Source of the DNA: Straminergon stramineum
Taxonomy: Eukaryota > Streptophyta > Bryopsida > Hypnales > Calliergonaceae
Reading direction: 5' to 3'
DNA: 64,000 bases
Assembly: GCA_963920665.1 (NCBI GenBank)
Contig: OY987265.1
Location: forward strand, 44,769,001-44,833,000
The notes beneath the pieces were generated by a model. It did not search any database and had not been told where the DNA came from. It saw only the letters and a list, made by a program, of their open reading frames with translations. Positions within the stretch are counted from its first letter, which is position 1, and every line of letters begins with the position of its first letter. Both the position numbers and the translations under genes were made by a program. Positions 11,781-24,715 of the stretch are shown here, in pieces.

Positions 11781-12700
11781 CACAGGGAAGCTTGTTGCCT
11801 CCGATTTTGCAATTTCAACAGCAATTCTTCACCGGTTTCAACCAAATTTGAGGTTGTCGCTTCCAATTTCTCGTTACACGCACTCTCGCTTCACGATCCT
11901 AAGCGCACCTAACCACTGGCATCGAGAAATTTGACAAGAATTTTGAAACTAGATGATGCACAGCCGAGCTCTGAGATGCTGCAAAATTCCTCAATTTCTT
12001 TGATTTATTCTCAAGTTCATCAAATTTCTCAAAATCAATTGTTGATATCTTCTCGCTCAATCTCTACAATCCTTTCCCAGACTCTCAATCGTCCAAATTT
12101 TGATAAATTTTCAAAAATTGAGTAGAAATTGAGTCAAGCGCTTGCTGCAACGCTCTACTTGTTCAATCCTCAAATTTCTCGGAGTTTGTCACCAATTCTT
12201 GCTCGTTTGATCCACGCTTTCGTCTCCAAGTCTCCAACCGTTCAAGTTTTTGATCAAATTCTCAAAAAGAAGTTTCGTGAAATCCCAACAAGGGACGGCA
12301 CTTGTCTGCTTCGGCTCCAATCTTTGCAATTTCGAATTGAAGTTAGAATTAGTCGATTCTCATACACCAGTCTAGATCACAGTGTTTCGCAATTCTCCTC
12401 GTTCTCAATTTGATCTCGATGCCTTGCTTTGAATTGAGCAATTAGTCACACAGCATTCAATTCTCTCACACTAACCCCAATTCTTAATTCAAAAAACTTT
12501 GTTGTTTGCATAATGGCTTCATAAATTAATAGTGATCATTTTTATTTTTATTTTTTATTTATAAAATATTCGTTGCAATTTTTAGTCCCAAGAATTACAC
12601 AATACACCAAAAAACTCACACAAGCAAGGAATTGCAAACTCTAACAATAGTACTTGAAAAATACTTATAAAACGAATTGCACAAAATAATAGTATATATA
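11780..12700. other. Intergenic, no supported gene
   Basis: Two plus-strand ORFs of 64 and 94 codons occur at 11931-12125 and 12129-12413. They are rich in Ser, Leu and Ile, have no recognisable domain, and are separated by a stop. I do not call them. The stretch may be a degraded leader or terminal part of a retroelement. Confidence 0.4.
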
Positions 12701-12704
12701 TTTT

Positions 12705-15700
12705 AAGAAAATGATGGGTCTTACAATGCCTAGAGGTTTTACTCTACTTTGGTCAGCTATTCTTAAAATGATAGGAGTTGAGGTCATAGTTGTTAATCAC
12801 AATTCTTCCATGGTTTCAAAGTTCATGAGATTAACACTAGATCCACTATCAATTTGAACTCCATGTATTAGAGATCCATCTATGATTACATCCATAGTTG
12901 GAGCTCCAGGATCCATAAAAATTTCATGGATTTCCAATGGTTTTACCCTCTTTCTTACCAATGAGGTACTCAAAATCATTCCTACACTTAGGCGATATTG
13001 TCAATAATTGTTTCATGCTAATTTATGGTTGGATGTTATCTAAATTTGCCAAAACATCATAAGATTCCATACCAATTGCCAATTTCATGGTTCGTGGTGC
13101 TTTATGTTTTGGTGGACCCTGGACATTTGGTTTGGGGTTTATTCTTTTTGCAGGAATTTGGTAAAAACTTGGTAAGGTTGTATGAATAGGAGTTGGTAAA
13201 ATTTTTGATGAACTACTAACTTTTTGTGGTATGGGTGTGAGTGTTTGACCGGGGGGTTTGATTAAGAACACTTGTAAGGACTTTTTCTTACCTTTCTTTC
13301 TAGGTCATTTCTTTATTGGGATGAACTAAATCTGAAGTCAGGTTAACTATGGGTACTATTTCTTTTTCCAATATTGGTTCCAATCCTAAAGGAACCTTCT
13401 TTGTTAAAGTTTGTGTTACTTGATTTTCATTTTCTGTGGTATCTTGAGTTTCACTTTCTCTATAATTAGGTTTCACTTTCGTAGATCGAGTTGCTACAAA
13501 GACATTTTCAAAGTAAGAATCTCCTTTTGGTATAGTATGGGAAATATGATTGGAAGGTCTAGAGGTATCTGGTTCTTGGAATTGAACTTGTTTGTTTTGG
13601 GGGGTTATCTCTCTCGGATGGCGGAAATTGTCTAGGTGGAACAATGCAATCTTCTGGTAGATGTCCTTCTTGTCAGCATCTAGCACACTATGGGGTATAT
13701 CCCACTTCTTTTCGAGGATTGGGTCATTCGTCGGCATAATGGCCTAATTCTCCACATCTGTAACATACCAAATGCTTTCCTCGTTCAGAAGGTCCATAGC
13801 AATGTGTTTGGATTGGATGGGGGTCCATTCCAAATTGGTGATCGATTGTAATTATCATTCCAACGAGGACAATTATCATTATCACTATAAGGGGGACCAT
13901 TATTAGGTCTAGTAAAAGGTCTTTTACTATTATTTGACTTGTTAACCCATGGCTTGTTAGTATCAACTTGTAAAACTTGTTTTACAGCTTTTAGGTCTCT
14001 TTTAACTGATGCTAAGTTCCAACACTTATCGGTAGGGTGATTTCCACCACAGAAATTACAAGTAGGTCTCCTGTCTAAATTTCCTATGAGAGGAGAAGGA
14101 CATTTAGACAACAAATGGCCATGTCCTTGACAATTTGCACACCATACATTGGTTCTAGTGTTAGTGGGTTTCACTTGCTTTATTGGGGCGTTTGTAATCT
14201 AGACCCTCAAATCTGCCATCTCTTCTACTAGTTTATTCAACAAATCTGTTTTCGTGTCTTTGACCTCTGGTATAGATGGTACTACTACCATAGGTTGCGT
14301 AGAATAACTCTTCATTGGTGGAGGTTGATAAGTGGATAATTGCATCCCCATTTGGGTATATAATAAATGAAAGGGATAAAGGCTAGGGTCAATGGTATCC
14401 ATTTGATCTTCGCCTATTTTCGCCTCTTCATATTGTTTAGCATATTGCACAGCGGTAGCTAGATCTGCAGGATTCTTTTCTTTAATAGCTATTTTGAATT
14501 CTAGGGGATATAATCCTCCCACAAAGATTCCTGTTAGATATGCATCTGGAATCCCATGACCTGTCCACTATTGCAAAATATATTCCTTTCTACCATAGTA
14601 ATTATTTACACTTTCCCCTACTGCCATTCTTATGGTTCTTAATCTTTCTTGTAAACTTTCCCTAAAGGCTAGTGGTCTAAATGTGGTTTGGAAGGAATCT
14701 CTTAATGCATTCCATGTTCAAAATGGACCATTAGTTTGGTACCATTCTTGGGCAATGCCTATTAGAGTAGCAAGAAAGGTAGTGAGGTAACTAACTTCAG
14801 GAATCATATTGGTTGCACAAACTATGCTAAAATGATTTAGATAGTAGTCAGGATCTGAGCCTACTTGACCATTATATTGTGGTAAAGTAACTAGATTTAA
14901 AGGTCGTGGTTGTGCCATGTTATAATCGTCCAACCAAGAGTTTTCTTCAAATTTTGGAGTTTCTATTTCAAAATCTAAAGTGTTTGGTAATGTAGGTAAG
15001 GATTGATATAATACTTGTGGTAGAGGTTGGTAAGATTGATTAGGTCCTAGTTCAGGTTGGTATGGTGGGGTTTGAAAACTACAAGGGTTAATATTTTCAT
15101 CATAATTATAATTTAAAAATTGACTTATGGATATTTCCAAATGTGGTGGTGTCTGAGGACAATCAGATTTCACAGAATTTGTAGAAGAATGTCTGAAATT
15201 TTCTTGGATAGGTGATAAATAAGTTTCTAATCTTTTTGCCACACTATGACCATGTTGATCCTATGTATCTCTTAAATATTTAGAAAGTATAGCATTGGAT
15301 TCAAAAGTCTGAGGTCTTGGTGTAGAAAATAGATATTCTACTGGGGTGGGAGTTCTTGGTGGACTAGTTGAGGTTCTTTGAGGACTATCGGAAAATAATG
15401 TTCAGCTTACAGATGAATCAATTATGGGTGTGATTGCATGATCTATTATTTCGAGAGAAGTGGTAGTGTCTTCAAAGGGAGTTCCTTGTCCAACCACTTC
15501 TTTTTTTGCAGATTCTTCAAGTCCGAGAAGTATCGTAGAACTGATTTCAAAGTCAATAACACCGGATTCTGCTATTTCACTTTGAGATTTGTTCTGGTGA
15601 GAATCTGCAACTAAGTTTTGAAATTGTTTTAAGGCTGATTGTGAGGTGTTTGCTTTTGCTGGACTAGGAGGAAGTCTAGGTGGCAAGAAACAAGGATTAA

Positions 15701-16503
15701 TATAAGTTGCGGGGGTTCTTATATGTTTTGGTTTTGCCCAATCTTTTATTCTAGAAGTGGCCTCTTTTAATAAACGGTCAGGGGTTTAATCTGACATTTA
15801 AAAGAGGCCATAGATATGAAAGATTCACTAGTAATTTGTATATTCCAACCCAGAAAACATTTGGAACGTGGTATCACAACTGCTAGGATAATGGATTCTT
15901 AGTGCTCATGCATTATCTGGTTTTACTAATTCAAGGCCCTTATAGAAGGGTTCTTGTGTTAGGACAATGATTGTGGGTTAATACCTATAATCTTATGTAG
16001 TTGAAATTAGTAGGATAGATTAAACTAAAGGATGGGCTCATTGGGTTTGCTTTTTCTTTATATACAAAGTTTGGGATTAATGGCATTATTGTTGGGTTCA
16101 TTGGACCATAAGTAAATGTGTAAATTCTATCTATAATTCTATTTCCAGTCCAAGCCGCGTAGGCTTTAGGTACTTTATTCTTGGTTTGTGATTTTAATTT
16201 ACCATATTGGCTAATTAGGTAGTGTAAAGCAAAATCAAAGAGTAATTCCCCATTTTTTACAACGAATCCTTTTTGAGGCTCTAACTTCTCCCAAATTTTG
16301 CTAAAAATAATCCTTTTTATGTCTAAAGGCAATTTTTCTATTCTTTATTTTAACTCTTGATTCTGGATATAAATCCCACTTAGTTGGAATCTTCATCCAA
16401 AATATGCATTTTTATATAAACGATAAAAAGCCATAAAAAGACAAGGTCCTGAATAGTAGTCTTCTACAATCTCTGGGGCTTTCCATCGAAATAGGTAATC
16501 CAT
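12705..16503 (-). pseudogene. Decayed Ty3/gypsy-type retrotransposon: gag and protease remnant
   Basis: Read on the minus strand from 16503 downwards. A first ORF region (16503 to about 15985) starts MDYLFRWKAPEI and is broken by stops; I do not recognise it. Then a Pro/Ser-rich segment (15686-15402) and a gag segment (15242-14199, interrupted) with LPQYNGQVGSDPDYYLNHF and EWYQTNGPF as in the retrotransposon gag domain. Three zinc knuckles follow: CANCQGHGHLLSKC, CNFCGGNHPTDKC and CYRCGELGHYAD. Near 12980-12705 is an aspartic-protease segment with IDSGSSVN and a following ILRIADQSR-type strand. Homology stops at about 12705 before any reverse transcriptase or integrase. Several stops and frame changes show it is dead. 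No LTR pair or primer-binding site could be found. Confidence 0.75.
13724..14174 (-). pseudogene. Gag nucleocapsid segment with three zinc knuckles
   Basis: Part of the gypsy-like remnant. Two overlapping frames together carry two CX2CX4HX4C-type knuckles and one with a shorter CX2CX3HX4C spacing (CNFCGGNHPTDKC). The third knuckle is in a different frame from the first two, indicating a frameshift near 13790-13960. Basic Asn/Pro/Arg-rich sequence separates them, as expected for an RNA-binding nucleocapsid region. Confidence 0.7.
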
Positions 16504-16888
16504 TTTGATTCATTTAAAAAAGTTTTTTTTTCTTTTCTTTTTTTAGACTTGAATTCTAGGATTTATTCCTATGATTTCGCAATTGTCTACTGCTGATTTG
16601 AGGTAAAATATGAAGACAGTACTCAACTCTCTTTGTAGTAATCTATAAATATATACATCCCATGATATATTTATCACATAGATTCATATATTTTCCCTTT
16701 ATTAGAATATTGATACCTAAGCATAGTACCTTATAGCACGTACCTTTTTTGAACTTATTGAACAAATGATCTTTGAATATTGATACTCAAGTGGTCCTTC
16801 TACTCATTACACAGTTGGTGGATATACCTCCGGGTTTCTTCTCACCTAATAAAATAACTTTGATGGCTTATTGGGACTCGGTCCTTAA

Positions 16889-17525
16889 CCCCTAAATGCC
16901 CAAGGCACCCAAATGTGGTGTTTGGAAAACTATGAAGTTAAGTAAAATCCAACCAAATTGCTATTATTATTAGTTTATATTTTTGGAGAATTCTTTTTGA
17001 AGTCTAGTTTTAGGATCAAAAAGACAATCTTAAAAATGAAGGATTATGATTTTTCTATTCAAAATTTTGTGCAAGGATATCCAGTGCAATCTTGACTTCC
17101 CGTAGTGTTGTGGGCTCTTGGAAATGAGCCTCAAATACACTAGATCTTGGAGGCAAAATCACATTAGAAATTCATTTAAAAAAATTGTAGAATAGATTTT
17201 GAAAAACCGTAAATTGATTGGGGTTGTGCATGCTAGGCCCTATAACCTCATATTTTTTTAGTGATCAACTTTTTAGAGTTGACATGAAAAAAGTGAATTG
17301 AAAAATTTTCTTAGTTTTTACACCCTCATGATCAAACATTATAATCTTTCAATCTGTAAGTGATATTGTTATGTTTTCTTTTCCTATGTGATCTCTAACA
17401 TGTCTAGTTTGAATTTATACGGTTACAATTCTAAAGAAATTGGTACAACTTATGCAAATGTTGACTTTTTGTTCAATTTAGAGCAAATTTGAAGAAGCTC
17501 CAAACAGGCCTTGGGCATTTAGGGG
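16889..17525. mobile_element. 637-bp piggyBac-like non-autonomous element with perfect 18-bp TIRs
   Basis: The terminal inverted repeats CCCCTAAATGCCCAAGGC match perfectly at both ends. TTAA flanks it exactly on each side (16885-16888 and 17526-17529). It is collinear with the element at 608-1707 in reverse orientation. It holds no transposase. It is the best-preserved TTAA element in the window, so probably a fairly recent insertion. Confidence 0.85.
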
Positions 17526-17529
17526 TTAA

Positions 17530-18690
17530 TTAGTGATTTCAAACCGTTGATCCAGGCTGGGTACCAGTTGCAGGGATGCACAGGAGCTTCTACTCCTCCA
17601 TATCTCGCCAGTTCCATGCCGTATTTGAAATTTCACACTTACGTTATATTGGGCTTCTCTTGCTCTGGAAAAACGTAGTGTGTTGTGGTTATTGTTGTGG
17701 TTCCTTTAGATCAGTGTTCAAAATTTGTGTTCGTGCGAGGCTTTGTGAAATATGGTTTTGGGTTCTCAAAACAACGGCCAACAAGTGCTACTGATTTCCA
17801 TAGCAATACCGACTCGAGCTCTTGATTTTTGCTTGATTGTTTGTTGCACTGAGTATTTGGTGGATGGAAATATTTCTTGTGAATATATGATAACAAGTAG
17901 TGGTACATCTATAGACACCTCATACACGTTGGTTGGCACACTGATTGTTTGTTGGTTGACATGAGTATAGGTGAGGATTACCACCTCTGGAAATTTTTCG
18001 AATTTTCTTCAAAACTACACCATTGGTGGATTACGTTACTGAGTTGTCAGCAACGTTCTGTGCTTGATCCTTTCTTGGATTAAACATATACTTTCATTTG
18101 TATTATTCTTTCATTACTTCAAATCGACAAGGTTTTTCTTGGGACTCATTAGGCTATTAAGTAACTGGTAAGGTACTTGTAGAAGATACCACAATACATG
18201 GCATACCTGCTTTGCCAGAATTTCGCCGTTGGTTGGGGCTCAGGCTTGAAGGATATATCTTTTTTCTGCATGACTATGTAGAACTATTTGCCTCAAGCAC
18301 CCTTATTGGGTTGTCTTTAAAACTACTTTGATATGAACTCTATCCATTTACTTACTTTCCATTCACAAGTTGTTCATTCGAATTGGGGTCATAATTCCTT
18401 AGTCTTATTGTTATTGGTAACAATAACTCTTTAGTACTACATTGATGGATACTTCAAACTGAAGCTCATTAGCATTACTATTTTGTATACTTTCTGCAGA
18501 GTGATAAGCTAGTTTGAATATTAAACTAACTATGAGTCATAGAATTCGAGTTCACACTCTAAAAGAGGTTTAGAATCTACTCTGATTCGATCAGAGGAGT
18601 ATAAAAAAAAAACATTTTTTTTTAACTTTAGATCTTTTTAAAACTTATTCCTTTCACAAATAACTAGTTCGAGTTGGATAAAAGTAAATT
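17530..18690. other. Intergenic, no supported gene
   Basis: ORFs of about 65-72 codons overlap on both strands at 17576-17984. They show no domain and are not supported. An (A)9 followed shortly by a (T)9 run near 18603-18622 is the only other obvious feature. Confidence 0.4.
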
Positions 18691-18696
18691 AATGTA

Positions 18697-19191
18697 TTAT
18701 TTTACAATTATCCTAATTTGTTTTAATTCTTCTAATGATATTTGTCCAAGTTTTAGATCGGATAATTTTGAGACTATTTTTAGAAATTCCAAATCATAAG
18801 TAATTGGAATGATTCTAGAAATGTTTGGAATTGATTGGTTTGGATATGGTTTAGGAATAGTTTGTGTGTTGGAGTATGGTTTCGAATTATCATAAGCTTG
18901 TTTCTTAAAGCAAGTTTTCTTAATATGCCTTGTTTCTCCACAAAAATGACAATGTTTTATGTTTTTGAGTTCTTTTAGTTTTTCAGTAGTGTATGTTCTA
19001 CATCTTCTAAAGTTTAAGTGTTTGTAACTTATGGGTTTAGGTGAATTATAAAAAGGTTTACACTTTTTGTTGTCTATGGGTCTATTGTACGAAATTACAG
19101 GGTTGGTTGGTTTTGGTATAGTTTCTTTTGGAAACACGTTTGCTAAAACCTCGTTTATGATATCCTTCATAAATTTCCCGTTTTCTCCCAT
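18697..19191 (-). pseudogene. Gag-like fragment with one zinc knuckle
   Basis: A minus-strand ORF of 164 codons, starting MGENGKFMKDI, is Lys/Asn/Pro-rich and contains one knuckle, CHFCGETRHIKKTC (CX2CX4HX4C), near residue 80-95. Its C-terminus is a Leu/Lys-rich helix. This composition is typical of a retroelement nucleocapsid region. Neighbouring sequence (19440-19500) contains GGCAACATCGCCAAAATG, reminiscent of retroelement junction sequence, but no polymerase domain is found. It differs from the 12.7-16.5 kb gag, so it represents a different family. Confidence 0.5.
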
Positions 19192-20569
19192 TTTGGGACT
19201 AATATATGTAAAAAATTTTCTAAGTAGTATTTCTAGAATAACTTAGTTTAAATTTCACTTACTATAGTACTTCACAATAATTCATAAATTTGAGAGTTTG
19301 TGAATTGTAGGAATTCTAGAAAAACATACATGTGCTCCTTGGATTTAGGTAAGTATTTGCGACAAGGAATACATATTCTATGTTTTTTTTGTTTATTCCT
19401 AGAATTTATTTCTTCTTAGTATTTATAAAAGTGAAGATTTTAAATTCTACTTTAACACTATTTAGACACCGATAGCCAAGGCTTATCCTTGGCAACATCG
19501 CCAAAATGTGAGGCAAGGGTTTGGTTGCCAATTAGGTAACTACTCATATAGTATATTAAGTTCAATCCAAGGGAAACATTTAAGTAGGGAGATAAATTTT
19601 AATTTTAATTTGATTCAACTTAAACCAATCTCATGTCTTCAACCCAATTCCAAATTCAGTCCAATTCAATCCAACACACCATTTAATAATACCAAATAGG
19701 CATTCACTTTTCTCACATATTAAACTCAACTATTAAACCGACTACAACGACACAACCAATACTAGATTCACAATTGAATAACATGCCAATTAGGTACATA
19801 ATTACATCAATTTCCCATTTGGATTATCATGCATACAACACTGGACAAAAAAACCAAGCAACACACTTTTGAACACATTCAAGCATAACACATAAAATCA
19901 CAAAGATATATTCACATACTCCAATTAAGCAACTTAACCATTGAACTATATTAATTGCCAAAAATACATAAAAGAAATTCAACCTTCATAGGGCTGGACT
20001 TACAGTGGGCTCAACTCAACACTAGGTGAAAATCCAAAATGGAAGAGAGGGCTAAATACTCCATTAGGCACCTCTTCAACTCCACCAAATTGGCTCACAA
20101 CGATCAGTATCCAACACAATTGAACTACCCACTTGGAATCCAACTCAACTACATATCCACTAGCCCTTTTTCCACTATAGTTAGCCAAAAGCACCAATTT
20201 GGACTAGTATTCTACAGTTTAACATCCTAAATTTGCAAGCTGCAACTCCAAATAGGAATTTGCATTACCAAACATTGGCCTCAAAAATTAGCCTGACTAC
20301 ATGAACACATTACCCTTTTCAACAAATATTTCAAATGCAAGGGCAATAAGATATAACAATAGTCCATGTTGCAACCTATACTCTCTCTACAAAGGCTAAT
20401 GCAATCCCATGCTTTCAATTCCAAAAAAATTCAAATATTGTGAGAACCAACATCATTTGTATGTTTATCAAATTGTTGATATTTTGAATTATATAAATGT
20501 AAATTTCCTTCAATTTTTGTGTACAACAATTTGAAATGATGTATACCAACATGCCAATGCACAAAGAGT
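19192..20569. other. AT-rich intergenic, no supported gene
   Basis: Asn-, Gln- and Pro-rich short ORFs on both strands (for example at 20000-20230) arise from base composition, CAACTCAA-like simple sequence being frequent. No gene or clear repeat boundary was found. Confidence 0.4.
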
Positions 20570-20848
20570 TTTTTTAGAGTTCTAAGAAAAAATTGACAAA
20601 AGATAAGGTAATTCCAAAAATGGTGAACAAAACCAAGTTTTAGACATGGCTAACTTTGAAATTGGTTTTCTTTCAAATCACAACTAATTTTTTCTTCAAA
20701 CATCCATGGTAATGTGTAGTATGTCACACACTACAAGTTTTGTGTATACATCTTTGGACTTTTTCCATTGATGCTTTTGTTATGGATGTTTGAATGAAAA
20801 TGTTTCAAATTTGTACTCAATTTTGTTTGTCAGTGTATGGGACTTTAG
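20570..20848. repeat. Inverted dispersed repeat, partner at 10300-10575
   Basis: Reverse-complement partner of the repeat at 10300-10575. It abuts the left TTAA (20852-20855) of the next element. Confidence 0.75.
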
Positions 20849-20855
20849 AAGTTAA

Positions 20856-21303
20856 GCCCTAACCCATAAACAACGCCAAGGACGTTTTTTGTATGATGGA
20901 TGACAAAGAATCTTCCTATATAGGACACAAGTGCAATTGTTCATCCTTGGAATTGTGTGCAAAAAGGAGATGGATCTTGCATAGAAGTTTGACCTCCAAT
21001 TAATGAGTTATTTTCATTTTTTTAAAAGTAGATGATGTCACACATTACCCAAAATTAGGGATGATTTCCACGGTCACCAACCCTAGCATTTAAGGATTAA
21101 AAGATAGGTTGGTCATTGTAAAAATCATCCTTTCTAGTGGAGTGTGAATCATGATCTAAAAAAACTCAAAAGCACTCATTGGAGGTCAAACTACTTAAAT
21201 GCAACACCCTACCCTTTCACACAAAATTCCAAGAATGAACATGTGCAATTCTAAATTACATAGAGGGATTGTATTATTAAATGTCTACAATATCATTCAA
21301 GGG
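20856..21303. mobile_element. 448-bp foldback TTAA-flanked MITE
   Basis: Flanked by TTAA at 20852-20855 and 21304-21307. It is collinear with the nested element at 909-1351, with the same GACAAAGAATCTTCCTATAT block near 20907 and the same fold-back structure of two complementary halves. Ends are diverged: GCCCTAACCC on the left and CCCTTGAATG on the right read inward. No coding capacity. Confidence 0.75.
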
Positions 21304-21433
21304 TTAAGAGTATCTTTCTCCAAAGCAAAATGAAAGGTGCTACTATGCATTGTTTACAATGTTGGGCCGCTTTGGTGCACGTTAAGCTTACAATACGTAC
21401 AGCTTAAGCTAACTCGATCAACCTCTTAATTAA

Positions 21434-22851
21434 CCCTTAAAGGAGGTTGGCCTTGAGAATACTGGCACTACCTGGACTATATTTTGAGGTCACTCTATAT
21501 ATATGGTATGATTTTGGGCTCTATACAATAACTTTTGAAGCCAAAAAAATTTCCTTGTGCTCTCTACCAAGGCTAGTATAGTGCAACAAAATGTTTGGGC
21601 ATACTCTGAGAGCCAAAAATTCGTGAAAAATGTAAACATGGATGGGAATTAGGTGGGGTCTTTTGTAGTGGTTCCTAGATACCTCATATAGTATTTCACA
21701 AAGCAATGATTGATTTGGATAGTCGTATCAACCTGTTGTGATGGCAATGTTCAAGTTTGCTAGTTGCATAGTCACCAATGGTGTTGGTAACAAGTGAGCT
21801 CAACTGTTGTCATACATGACACAAGTATTTTGTTTCTTTGGAGTTTTTGTGGTTTGCGAAATGATATAAGTCATCTGCTTTGCTGGAGTTCAAACATGTG
21901 TAAAAACATCCTTGCTTTTTAAGTGTTGTAAGACTAAATTTCAATGAAGTCCGAAAATCTTAACCGTACAATCTTGTAGTGTGCATGTTGTAGATGGTGT
22001 GAAACAAATTTGGGGTCATTTGATTGTATAGATTGAATGATTGTAATGTTTTAGTCTTGAAAAAAGATACTAAAATTTTCTTTAAAACACATTTGGAGGT
22101 GAAATTTGATTTCTAAACCTACTCAAATGAAAAAAAAATTAACTACAAAGTGATTCAAAACCCAAAGACAAACTCTTTGGTGAAAAAAAATATCATTGAA
22201 TTGAATCATTGTGTCTGCAAAATTGTTTTGAAATGTCAAAAAATAGTGCAAAAAGTAGCAAAAAATCACATCTATGCTTGAACCTCCCTTTACTAAAATG
22301 ATTCTTAGTCACTCATTACTTCTTGGATTGATATGAAATTTTAAACACACAAACTAGACTAGTATGTAAAACTTTCCCAACAAAAATTATTGAAAATGGA
22401 CCATGTATGAAAAGTTATAAGCCATGGAAGTTCACTGTAATGCAAAAATGTTTGGATTTTGAACTTCGAATTGCTCCCAAATATTCAAAACAACTTAGAT
22501 TGACATGAAAATTCTACCATGATAACTAGACCTTAAGAGGAACAAAACCCAACAAATTTTATTGAAAAAAAAGATTTAATGAAAAAGTTACAGGCCCCCA
22601 AAGTTGCAGCCATTAGAATGCAATGTGGTGAACTCAAATTGAACCTGTGAACTTCGAAGGGCTATCACAAAATCAGTACATGTTGGATTGATCTGAAAAT
22701 TTTACCAATGAAACTAGACTAATAGGTGCAACTTTTCCAACAAGTTTTATTGAATTCAAACATCAGATGAAAAAGTAACACTGTAACAATGCTTTGAATT
22801 TCACTACCAGGCAATGTGAGGATACTTTTCATTCCCTTAGGGGATGAGGGG
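21434..22851. mobile_element. Possible 1.4-kb TTAA-flanked element
   Basis: TTAACCCTTAAAGGAGG begins at 21430 and GAGGGGTTAA ends at 22855, so both ends carry TTAA and a C/G run in the right orientation, but the inner terminal repeats match poorly. Inside, about 22260-22790 holds three degenerate copies of a 170-200 bp unit containing GGATTGATATGAAA-like and TTTTATTGAA motifs. The pairing of these two ends is inferred. Confidence 0.45.
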
Positions 22852-24715
22852 TTAACCACTAACCTCCTCAATCGATCAGCAATACCTTAAACCTTGACAC
22901 CGCACAACCCTATATTTTCATCTCACAGGTTGTAGGAGATACAATGCAATTAATATAAACATTGTTAGCTCACTTTCCATAGTTCCAAATTCCTCATCGA
23001 ATCTCAATATTTTTCAAAAAAAGATTGTAAATATTCCTCACACCAATGCCCACAATCTTCAAGTTCCACATATTTGCAAATACATCTTTTTTCCTACCCA
23101 TTTGAGTTGAATAAGCCAAACGTAGGCTCACTAGAAGAAAACACGCAATCGCCTAATTGCGAAATTTAGACACTCAGACGTCCGATCAGACATTAGGCAT
23201 GTCGACGTAGGTGTCTAATCACATCGTGTCTGCAAAAATAGGGGTCGGACATCCAAGAATTAGCCTAGACAACGGCATGCTAAGCATCGGACATCCAAAA
23301 AAACACTGGTCAACGGGTGCTAGAACTCTGCCATGTGGCTACAAATTTGGTGCCACGTGAGCACGAGCAGCCAGGTTGGCAATTTTCTCATCCATCCAAT
23401 TTTGGTGATGTGGCATCTAATGTGGCATCTGATGCGTACATTGACTGGGGAGTCAACATTAGGTGATGTGGCATCTTTGAATGCTGACGTGGACAATTTT
23501 CGTGCATGGAGAAGCCTCTTCTGGAGCTTTCTACATACGTATAAAAGATGTCTTTTCAGACATCACAAAGTCTAATACGATGTTGTCCTAGACACAACTA
23601 TGTTAAAGACAATGTTTATGCAGAACATGCACTGCTGGTAAGCACTACGATTCTAACGCCATTTGTGTCGTCTGAGGCTTTCACAGTGGAGCATTAGACA
23701 TGGTTAAGGACATGTTCATGCAATTTTCTACTAGATGTGTGGCGCGTTGGATGTCAACATTCACATGTATAACATTTTTACAAGTAACAAATCATTTTAG
23801 ACAACATGTGCATGCTTCATACCAACATGCTTGAAGATTGGGTTTGAGCATGGGATGTCTGAAATGACACTAACCAATTAGGCAATTGAGAAGCACAAGT
23901 CTGTGTAGACAATGTTCAGGACGTATATAGGGCTATGTTTAATGACATGCTTGCATAGCTTTTGATGCTTCCACATTTAGGACAAGCTTCGATGTGATAG
24001 CAATGTGCACTGTGAGACGTGAATGAAGACATGTTGTAGACTTCACGGACATTGACACTGAATTGAAGGGGTCTAGGATTAAGTCCTACCTACCCACATG
24101 GTGCATTCTTATGTGCGCTTGTAGACAGACATTGAGACATCAAAACAATGCGGTGCAACATTGCAATGATCGTGAGGACATTGAACATTAGACATTGTGC
24201 CCACATTTGAAGAGACCTAAACAACACTCTGGCATGGCACGTATTTACCAAAGTTGGTTTTACACTATATCAATGAATGACATTGCATAGCAAGAGAGCT
24301 TAGCACAATCACAATACTTGAAATACATGCACCATTGAATGGAGGAACCTTTAGGCAAACAAAAAATATCATATTCATATATAGGTAAAGTGTTGCAAGG
24401 AAAACAAATCTCCATGAGGAGAACAAAGCTTTTATAAAAGGCAATATAACACAACATGCCCCACAAAAAATATGATAGACACTAAACCTGTTTAGATAAT
24501 CATGAAATAGTGCCACCAAGAAGTTCTCACAATGTTGTGTGAAGCGTCCTCTATGTCTAAGCAAACATCTAAGCGTTGAAGGCAAGGTCTCCATGGATAG
24601 GAGGAGTCCTGCAAACAAACGCTGGACGTTAGTGACAATAGACAAACAAACAACTGAAGGCCTACCAGCCACATATCCATGCTTTTGAGAGAATCAAAAC
24701 ACACCTCAATGGTCA

